The translations under genes were made by a program, and so were the position numbers. Below, in pieces: positions 1 through 4,751 of a DNA stretch of 12,649 nucleotides. The notes below the pieces were generated by a model. The model saw only the letters and a program-made list of their open reading frames with translations. It made no database searches and was not told the DNA's origin. The stretch's first letter is position 1. Each line of letters begins with the position of its first letter. Source of the stretch: an uncultured Prevotellaceae bacterium (GTDB lineage: Bacteria; Bacteroidota; Bacteroidia; Bacteroidales; Bacteroidaceae); assembly GCA_946415695.1 (NCBI GenBank), contig CAMKTM010000053.1:1-12649 (forward strand), written 5' to 3'.

Positions 1-2
1 TA

Positions 3-404
3 TTTCCTATTACCGATGTGATTTACGACGGTCAGAACTTTGAATCGCCATTTATATCCGACTTATTAAAGGCCAAGCAATCTGTTGTCGTCTCATGCCC
101 GAATGTAAAAATAGTACGACACTCACAGATTGCTGACCGTTTTGCTGATTTAATGGCAAATGGTATTGAGATTGTGTTGTATACAAAAGAAGAGAATGAT
201 ACTGCGATACTTTTACAACATCAGGGAATATCTGTCATCTACAATGACCATCTTTCACTTCATGCTGCCATTATTGACAAAAGCACCATCTGGTACGGCA
301 GTGTCAATATCCTTGGATATCGCTCCCTTGAAGATAATCTTATTCGATTCAATAATCCTGAGATAGCATCAAACCTATTAGACTCATTACAGAAATCAAC
401 ATGA
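3..404 (+). CDS. PLD-like domain protein, C-terminal fragment (5' end outside window)
   Basis: The frame is open from the first full codon at position 3 with no stop upstream. The GTG at 18 and later ATGs are therefore probably internal, and this is the last 133 residues of a longer protein. The visible part looks like a phospholipase D-like domain: hydrophobic strand VVVSCPNVKIV, then EIVLYTKE, then the end motif AAIIDKSTIWYGSVN followed by EDNLIRF. That ending resembles the PLD domain at the C terminus of some bacterial helicases and ATPases. The HxKxxxxD signature is altered: aligned on the Asp of IID, the His position is Ser and the Lys position is His, so nuclease activity is doubtful. 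The stretch is visibly AT-richer than the genes from 1067 onward, which suggests a different origin. The stop TGA at 402-404 overlaps the ATG of a 28-codon ORF. The fold is moderately sure, the full protein unknown. Confidence 0.6.
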   Translation, partial: FPITDVIYDGQNFESPFISDLLKAKQSVVVSCPNVKIVRHSQIADRFADLMANGIEIVLYTKEENDTAILLQHQGISVIYNDHLSLHAAIIDKSTIWYGSVNILGYRSLEDNLIRFNNPEIASNLLDSLQKST

Positions 405-487
405 GCAACCGAGTTGTGAAGGAATATGAAACAGCAGTCCGTCTTTCCCAGGGTAATCGCAGTGAATCTGGTCACTGTTGGATGTGA
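401..487 (+). CDS. tiny ORF overlapping the PLD-domain gene (28 aa, doubtful)
   Basis: An ATG at 401 overlaps the preceding stop as ATGA, the usual arrangement for translational coupling. It reads 28 codons (MSNRVVKEYETAVRLSQ, then a polar end) before TGA at 485-487. No family is recognised. The 6-bp inverted repeat CAGTGA/TCACTG (460-477) lies inside it but has no T-tract. It could be the broken start of a once longer downstream gene, a very small protein, or chance. Only the overlap geometry supports it. Confidence 0.2.
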   Translation: MSNRVVKEYETAVRLSQGNRSESGHCWM

Positions 488-536
488 CAGTCAGGTTCTT
501 TTCTGTTTATGATTATTATGGCTTTGGCAACATCCT

Positions 537-672
537 CACGTGGATTTGACGAAATAGACACGTGGATTTTACAAACGACACAGGTGTAATTGGCAAACTA
601 AACACGAGGAGTTGGCAAACTAAACACGTGTAATTGCCAAACTATGCACGTGTAATGCCAACTGTCCACGCT
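537..672. repeat. 22-bp tandem repeat array with CACGTG cores
   Basis: Six units begin at 537, 559, 581, 603, 625 and 647, each exactly 22 bp after the last, and a truncated seventh begins at 667 after a 20-bp unit. The best-preserved units read CACGTGTAATTGCCAAACTA plus two bases. The first two diverge to CACGTGGATTT with a different right half. CACGTG is a perfect palindrome in units 1, 2, 5 and 6, and is altered to CAGGTG in unit 3 and CACGAG in unit 4. There are no unique spacers, so it is not a CRISPR array. Spacing close to two helical turns would place each palindrome on the same DNA face, as in an operator array, but no binding protein can be named. Confidence 0.75.
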
Positions 673-754
673 GTCTTTCGGATTTAATGCGTCGTTTTTC
701 TTCCTTTTCCTACCTTTTTTCTTTGTTTTCGTGCCATCGCATCGTATTTTTTGC

Positions 755-762
755 TATATTTG
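755..762 (+). promoter_or_regulatory. Bacteroidetes-type -7 element TATATTTG
   Basis: TATATTTG matches the TAnnTTTG -7 consensus of Bacteroidetes sigma-ABfr promoters. No clear TTG-type -33 element sits at the expected spacing. It lies about 300 bp before the sirtuin start, so if used it would give a long leader containing the 843-1031 element. Motif match only. Confidence 0.35.
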
Positions 763-842
763 TGGAGCGATAAACGAAGAATTAAGAGTTAAGAGTGAAG
801 AATCAAAGTTACTATCGCCCTGTAAATAGTTAAATTACTATA

Positions 843-1031
843 TAACGTGAGTTCGACGAATTGTTATAATCAGTCTTTTACGCTTTCATCCCACGGCAAG
901 GTGTTTGCTTGTACATGTAAAAGCAATTGCTTGTACATGTAGAAGCAATTGCACGTACATGTAGAAGCAAACATCCAAGAGGGGCAAGGAACAAGGAGCG
1001 GGGGGCAAGAGATTTCGTCGAGCTTGCGTTA
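843..1031. mobile_element. MITE-like element with imperfect 20-bp terminal inverted repeats
   Basis: The left end TAACGTGAGTTCGACGAATT (843-862) matches the reverse complement of the right end (1012-1031) at 16 of 20 positions. Inside are 22-bp units built on GCAATTGC and GTACATGTA palindromes (about 909-970), then a GGGGCAAGGAACAAGGAGCG run (981-1000). It encodes no transposase. Similar AT-rich tracts lie on both sides (TGTAAATAGTTAAATTA at 821-837 and TGTAAATAGTAAATTA at 1046-1061), so it may have entered a pre-existing leader. Target-site duplication is not clear. It is a non-autonomous mobile element, or a REP/BIME-like structural repeat. Confidence 0.5.
909..970. repeat. 22-bp palindromic repeat units, diverged copy
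   Basis: The sequence starts GCTTGTACATGTAAAA and continues as two 22-bp units, each opening with GCAATTGC and containing GTACATGTAGAA. This is the same architecture as the two longer copies at 7453-7543 and 11777-11867, but more diverged. The preceding GGTGTTTGCTTGTACATG is also shared with them. It lies inside the 843-1031 element. Confidence 0.7.
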
Positions 1032-1066
1032 AATAGTACATAAATTGTAAATAGTAAATTATAAAG
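1031..1066 (+). promoter_or_regulatory. AT-rich repeated leader before the sirtuin gene
   Basis: This leader shares an exact 22-bp match with the leader of the next gene (1031-1052 versus 1816-1837, core AGTACATAAATTGTAAAT). It has no Shine-Dalgarno sequence, as usual in Bacteroidetes. An unstructured A/T leader may favour translation initiation; that role is inferred. Confidence 0.4.
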
Positions 1067-1801
1067 ATGAGAATCGTAGTCTTGACCGGTGCTGGTATGA
1101 GCGCAGAAAGCGGCATCAGTACGTTCCGCGACAATGGCGGACTTTGGGAGCAGTACAACGTGGAGGATGTGGCGACGCCCGAGGGCTGGGCCCGCAATCC
1201 GAAACTCGTGACGGAGTTCTATAACACGCGTCGCAAAGAACTGCTCGGAACGAAGCCATGTCTGGGGCATGAGCTTGTGGCACAGTTGGAAGATAAGCAT
1301 GCCGTGACGGTTGTGACGCAGAACGTCGATGACCTTCACGAGCGAGCAGGCAGCAGCTACGTCATTCACCTGCACGGCGAACTGATGAAGGTGACGAGCA
1401 GCCGCTCGCCCAATGACCCGCGCTACATCAAGACGCTCGACGCAGAACATATCGAAGTGAAGATGGGCGACCTTGCTGGCGACGGCAGCCAGCTCAGGCC
1501 CTTCATCGTCTGGTTTGGCGAGGCGGTGCCCGAGATAGACCGAGCCGTGGAGGAATGTGAGAAGGCTGATATGCTCATCGTCATCGGCACGAGCCTCAAT
1601 GTCTATCCCGCTGCAGGGCTGACCAGATGTGTCCGTCCCGGCACACTCATCTACCTCATCGACCCGAAGCCCGTCCAGTGGAACAGCGACGTGCCTGTCC
1701 ACCACATTATGAAGGGCGCAAGCGAAGGGATGAAGGAGCTGATAAAGGAGTTAGAGGAGAGAGACCCCTACCCAACCTCCCCGAGGGGAGGAGAAAAGTA
1801 A
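1067..1801 (+). CDS. cobB: Sir2-family NAD-dependent protein deacylase (CobB/SIRT5 type)
   Basis: This is a 244-residue cytosolic sirtuin that removes acyl groups from lysine using NAD+. Visible motifs, in order, are the NAD-binding GAGMSAESGI (8-17) with FR (20-21), TQNVD (84-88), catalytic His103 in HLHGEL, RPFIVWFGE (143-151), GTSLNVYPAAG (174-184) and LIYLIDP. The pair Tyr52 and Arg55 in FYNTRR matches the YxxR motif that marks class III (SIRT5/CobB) enzymes, so desuccinylase or demalonylase activity is likely. The four zinc-binding cysteines are absent between the catalytic His and RPFIVWFGE. The start ATG at 1067 directly precedes the conserved first strand. The last dozen or so residues (from about 231, PYPTSPRGGEK) are encoded by a C-rich palindromic repeat and look like an acquired tail. 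The nucleoside kinase gene follows after 66 bp. Confidence 0.92.
   Translation: MRIVVLTGAGMSAESGISTFRDNGGLWEQYNVEDVATPEGWARNPKLVTEFYNTRRKELLGTKPCLGHELVAQLEDKHAVTVVTQNVDDLHERAGSSYVIHLHGELMKVTSSRSPNDPRYIKTLDAEHIEVKMGDLAGDGSQLRPFIVWFGEAVPEIDRAVEECEKADMLIVIGTSLNVYPAAGLTRCVRPGTLIYLIDPKPVQWNSDVPVHHIMKGASEGMKELIKELEERDPYPTSPRGGEK
1762..1793. repeat. C-rich palindromic repeat inside the sirtuin 3' end
   Basis: The unit AGACCCCTACCCAACC is followed by a CCTCCCC/GGGGAGG hairpin (1776-1791). It has the same plan as the units at 3521-3548 and 12493-12588. It is translated in frame as the sirtuin C terminus, and the stop follows at 1799-1801. No T-tract follows, so a terminator role is unlikely. Confidence 0.7.
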
Positions 1802-1867
1802 ATAGCTAAATTACAAAATAGTACATAAATTGTAAATTGTCAAATTGTCTAATAGTAAAATTGTCAA
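1802..1867 (+). promoter_or_regulatory. AT-rich repeated leader before the nucleoside kinase gene
   Basis: The 66-bp spacer is almost all A/T. It carries the AAATTAC and AGTACATAAATTGTAAAT repeats, then degenerate AAATTGTC-like units of about 8 bp running up to the ATG. It resembles the leaders at 1031-1066 and 3549-3622. No Shine-Dalgarno sequence or -7 element is evident. Confidence 0.4.
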
Positions 1868-3523
1868 ATGAGTGAACTTAGAATACGCTGCCGTAATAAT
1901 GGAAAAAGGTTGAGTGTGCCCTTCGGCAGTTCGCTCTATGATGTCTTCGAAGCGGCAAACTTCCACATGGACTTCGGCCCTGTGGCGGCTCGCGTCAATA
2001 ATAAGGTGCAGGGCATGAACTACCGCTTCTACAATAACAAGGACGTGGAATTCCTGTCGCTTACCTCGGACAGCGGAATGCGCACCTACACCCGAACGCT
2101 CTTCTTCATTTTGGCTAAGGCCGTGGAGGATACTTTCCCGGGAGGCAAGCTGCTCATCGGCGGCTCCGTCTGTCGGGGTTACTATTGCGAACTGCGCATA
2201 GGCCGGCCCATCGAGGACGAGGACGTGCTGCGCATCAAGCAGCGTATGCAGGAAATAGTGGATGCAGACATGTTCATCCACCGTATGCAATGCCCTATCG
2301 AGGAAGCCATCGAGATGTTCGAGAAGCGAGACATGAAGAGCAAAGTGCAACTCCTGGAGAGCCAGGACAACCTTTATACTTATTATTATAAGTTGGGCGA
2401 CACCATCGACTACTTCTACAGCTGTCTGCTCACGCGCACCAGTCAGGTGCACCTCTTCGACCTTGTCAAGCTCTACGACGGACTGCTTCTGTGCGTCCCT
2501 TCGCAGAAGGAGCCTTGGCGCTTGGAAGAGATCGAGGAGCAGCAGGAAATGTTTGAGGTCATACGGGAACATCACCGCTGGCAGGAAATCCTTGGTGTGC
2601 GGACGGCAGGCGAACTCAACCATGCCATTCAGGAAGGTTTTGCCACGGACCTTATCAACGTCAGCGAGGCTTTACAGGTGAAGAAGCTCAGCGACATTGC
2701 CGACGAGATAGCGAAACGAGGCTCCCGCATGGTGCTGTTGGCAGGGCCCAGCAGTAGCGGCAAGACGACTACTGCCAAGCGGCTGGCAATTCTTCTGATG
2801 GCTTGTGGCCTTCGCCCCCATACCATCAGCATCGACGACTATTTCGTCAACCGTGTCGATACTCCGAAGGATGCCAACGGCGAGTATGACTTCGAGTGCA
2901 TCGGGGCGGTGGATACAACTTTCTTCAACAAGCAGATGAACGAGTTGCTGAGAGGCGAAGAGGTGGAGCTGCCGCGTTACGACTTCAAGTTGGGCGAGCG
3001 TGTCTTCGAGGGCAGGACGCTTCGCATCGGCCCCGATGACATCATCGTCCTGGAAGGCAACCATGCGCTTAATCCCATCCTTACCCAGCAGATTCCTGAC
3101 GAGCAGAAGTTCCGCATCTATGTCTCGACGCTCACGACCATACAGCTCGACGACCACAACCATATCCCCACTGCCGACATCCGCTTGCTGCGGCGAGTGC
3201 TTCGCGACTACAAGCACCGTGGTTTCTCTGCCGCTGAGACCATCAAGCGCTGTGCAAGCGTGAAGGCTGGCGAGGAGAAGTGGATTTTCCCCTTCCAAGG
3301 ACTGGCCGATGCCACCTTCAACAGTGCCTTGCTTTACGAACTTGGCGTGATTCGCGACCAGGTGATGCCCATCTTGGAGCAGGTGCCGGAGCGTGCTGTT
3401 GAGTATGCCGAGGCAAGCCGCCTGCGCAAATTCCTTGCCTATTTCCGTGACATCCCTGGCGATCAGGTGCCGCCCACCAGCCTGCTCCGAGAGTTCGCCG
3501 GAGGAAGTTCCTTCAAGTATTGA
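1868..3523 (+). CDS. nucleoside (uridine-type) kinase with N-terminal TGS/ThrRS-like domains
   Basis: This 551-residue protein probably phosphorylates a nucleoside with ATP or GTP, as in pyrimidine salvage. Residues 1-65 look like a TGS domain. Residues about 70-190 resemble the second additional domain of threonyl-tRNA synthetase (GGSVCRGYYCEL, like the GFYYDF region). The kinase domain spans about 285-500 with the P-loop GPSSSGKTT (293-301), SIDDYF (321-326) for substrate binding, and VLEGNHAL (394-401). No tRNA synthetase catalytic core is present, so it is not a synthetase. Length and domain order fit the TGS-uridine kinase family seen in Bacteroidetes and Thermotoga. The start is the ATG after the A/T leader. 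The stop TGA (3521-3523) forms the first bases of a palindromic repeat. The exact nucleoside cannot be told from sequence. Confidence 0.88.
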   Translation: MSELRIRCRNNGKRLSVPFGSSLYDVFEAANFHMDFGPVAARVNNKVQGMNYRFYNNKDVEFLSLTSDSGMRTYTRTLFFILAKAVEDTFPGGKLLIGGSVCRGYYCELRIGRPIEDEDVLRIKQRMQEIVDADMFIHRMQCPIEEAIEMFEKRDMKSKVQLLESQDNLYTYYYKLGDTIDYFYSCLLTRTSQVHLFDLVKLYDGLLLCVPSQKEPWRLEEIEEQQEMFEVIREHHRWQEILGVRTAGELNHAIQEGFATDLINVSEALQVKKLSDIADEIAKRGSRMVLLAGPSSSGKTTTAKRLAILLMACGLRPHTISIDDYFVNRVDTPKDANGEYDFECIGAVDTTFFNKQMNELLRGEEVELPRYDFKLGERVFEGRTLRIGPDDIIVLEGNHALNPILTQQIPDEQKFRIYVSTLTTIQLDDHNHIPTADIRLLRRVLRDYKHRGFSAAETIKRCASVKAGEEKWIFPFQGLADATFNSALLYELGVIRDQVMPILEQVPERAVEYAEASRLRKFLAYFRDIPGDQVPPTSLLREFAGGSSFKY

Positions 3524-3548
3524 CCCCCTAACCCCCTTTAGGGGGAAC
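3521..3548. repeat. C-rich palindromic repeat carrying the kinase stop codon
   Basis: TGACCCCCTAACCCCC is followed by a CCCCC-TTTA-GGGGG hairpin (3532-3545) and GAAC. The unit has the same plan as those at 1762-1793 and 12493-12588. The TGA at its left edge is the stop codon of the kinase. The hairpin is followed by AACAAATT, not a T-tract, so intrinsic termination is not supported. Confidence 0.65.
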
Positions 3549-3622
3549 AAATTACGAAATGGTAAAAATGTACATAAATAGTACATTGTAAATTGCTAAA
3601 TTGTACCTTAAATAAGTAAGAG
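3549..3622 (+). promoter_or_regulatory. AT-rich repeated leader before the acyltransferase gene
   Basis: This stretch holds the same AAATTAC, GTACATAAAT and TTGTAAATTG words as the two leaders upstream, in a rearranged order. There is no clear Shine-Dalgarno sequence and no TAnnTTTG element, which fits read-through from upstream genes. Confidence 0.35.
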
Positions 3623-4729
3623 ATGAAAGACGAAAGATTGCTCTCCATCGATGCCCTTCGAGGCTTTGACATGTTGTTTATCATGGGCGGTGCAGGCTTG
3701 CTTGCAGCGCTTGCCCAATGGTTTCCTTGCGACTTCACCGAGGCTCTTGCCTTGCAGATGGACCATGTGGATTGGCATGGACTTCGTCACCACGACACCA
3801 TCTTCCCGCTGTTCCTCTTCATTGCAGGCATCTCTTTCCCGTTCTCCCTTGCCAAGCAGCGCAAGCAGGGACGTTCCGAATGGGCTATCCATAGGAAAGT
3901 CATAGTCCGCGGGCTGATGTTGGTCTTCTTGGGAGTGGTCTATAACGGCTTGCTGAACTTCGATTTCGAGTCGCTTCGTTATGCCAGTGTTCTCGGGCGA
4001 ATCGGTTTGGCATGGATGTTTGCAGCCCTTATTTTCATCCATTCCGGATGGAAGGCGAGAGTTGGCATCACGGCTTTGCTGCTCGTGGGCTATTGGCTTG
4101 TGGTGGGCTTCGTTCCTGCCCCAGATGCCGAAGGCGCCGACATCTTCTCTGCCCAAGGCTCGCTCGTCGGCTATGTTGACCGTATCCTTCTGCCGGGCGT
4201 CATTTATTACGGGAACATCGACCCCGAAGGAATCCTGAGCGTCGTCCCTGCCATAGGAACAGCATTGCTGGGTATGTTTACAGGTGAGTGGGTAAAGAAA
4301 AGGAGCAAGGAGCAAGGAGCAGGGGGCAAGACTGTTCTCTGGATGATCCTGGCCGGCGTCATTATGTTGGCTCTCGGCCTGCTTTGGAACGAAGTGTTCC
4401 CCATCAACAAGAAGATGTGGACGAGTTCCTTCGTGCTGGTCGTCGGAGCCTATTCCGTGCTGATGTTCGCTTTCTTCTATTATATAATAGATGTGTTGGG
4501 GTGGCGGCGATGGACGTTTTTCTTTATGGTTATTGGCATGAATTCCATCACCATTTATCTGGCTCAGAAGTTCATTAACTTCAACTATACTGTGGAGAAA
4601 CTTTTTGGAGGCCTTGTGAAACTGATGCCCGAGGACTCGCAGGCTTTCTTCACGAAGGCGGCCTACATCGCCGTCTGCTGGCTCTTCCTTTACTTCCTTT
4701 ATCGCAAGCGTGTATTCCTGAAAGTATAA
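3623..4729 (+). CDS. DUF5009/HGSNAT-type membrane acyltransferase
   Basis: This 368-residue inner-membrane protein has about ten hydrophobic segments (roughly 15-33, 60-76, 94-110, 126-141, 145-164, 205-222, 237-255, 267-289, 297-318 and 345-361). The opening RLLSIDALRGFDM and the segment HVDWHGLRHHDTIFPLFLFI match the family of heparan-alpha-glucosaminide N-acetyltransferase (COG4299). Members use acetyl-CoA from the cytosol to acetylate amino sugars on the far side of the membrane. His48 is a candidate for the conserved catalytic His, by inference. Residues about 225-236 (KKRSKEQGAGGK) are encoded by a GGAGCAAGG-type repeat and lie in a loop between membrane segments, so the repeat is tolerated in frame. 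The start ATG at 3623 gives the typical cytosolic N terminus. The alpha-galactosidase starts 22 bp after the stop, so the two genes are probably cotranscribed. The substrate is unknown. Confidence 0.82.
   Translation: MKDERLLSIDALRGFDMLFIMGGAGLLAALAQWFPCDFTEALALQMDHVDWHGLRHHDTIFPLFLFIAGISFPFSLAKQRKQGRSEWAIHRKVIVRGLMLVFLGVVYNGLLNFDFESLRYASVLGRIGLAWMFAALIFIHSGWKARVGITALLLVGYWLVVGFVPAPDAEGADIFSAQGSLVGYVDRILLPGVIYYGNIDPEGILSVVPAIGTALLGMFTGEWVKKRSKEQGAGGKTVLWMILAGVIMLALGLLWNEVFPINKKMWTSSFVLVVGAYSVLMFAFFYYIIDVLGWRRWTFFFMVIGMNSITIYLAQKFINFNYTVEKLFGGLVKLMPEDSQAFFTKAAYIAVCWLFLYFLYRKRVFLKV
4301..4330. repeat. GGAGCAAGG-type repeat inside the acyltransferase gene
   Basis: Three consecutive AGGAGCAAGG-like words end in AGGGGGCAAG. 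The same sequence type fills 6983-7115 and occurs at 978-1010. The whole stretch is in frame and specifies a charged, glycine-rich loop. Confidence 0.6.
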
Positions 4730-4751
4730 AACCTAAAACTAACTTATTATT

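Larger units (their letters stand above)
405..1066. other. gene-poor gap rich in repeats
   Basis: No convincing protein gene lies here apart from the doubtful 28-codon ORF at its left edge. From left to right the gap holds a 22-bp tandem array (537-672), a T-rich stretch, a TATATTTG -7-like promoter element (755-762), a short AAGAGTTAAGAGTGAAGAA-type low-complexity run (782-803), a terminal-inverted-repeat element with palindromic 22-bp units (843-1031), and an AT-rich leader before the sirtuin start. The gap lies between the AT-richer accessory gene and the GC-richer backbone genes. Minus-strand ORFs here are shadows of the repeats. Confidence 0.7.

Noticed and set aside
460..477. CAGTGA/TCACTG hairpin as terminator of the PLD-domain gene
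   Set aside because: Only 6 bp of stem and no T-tract follow it.
3532..3545. Intrinsic terminator after the nucleoside kinase
   Set aside because: The GC hairpin is followed by AACAAATT rather than a T-tract, and it belongs to a repeat family that also occurs inside coding sequence.
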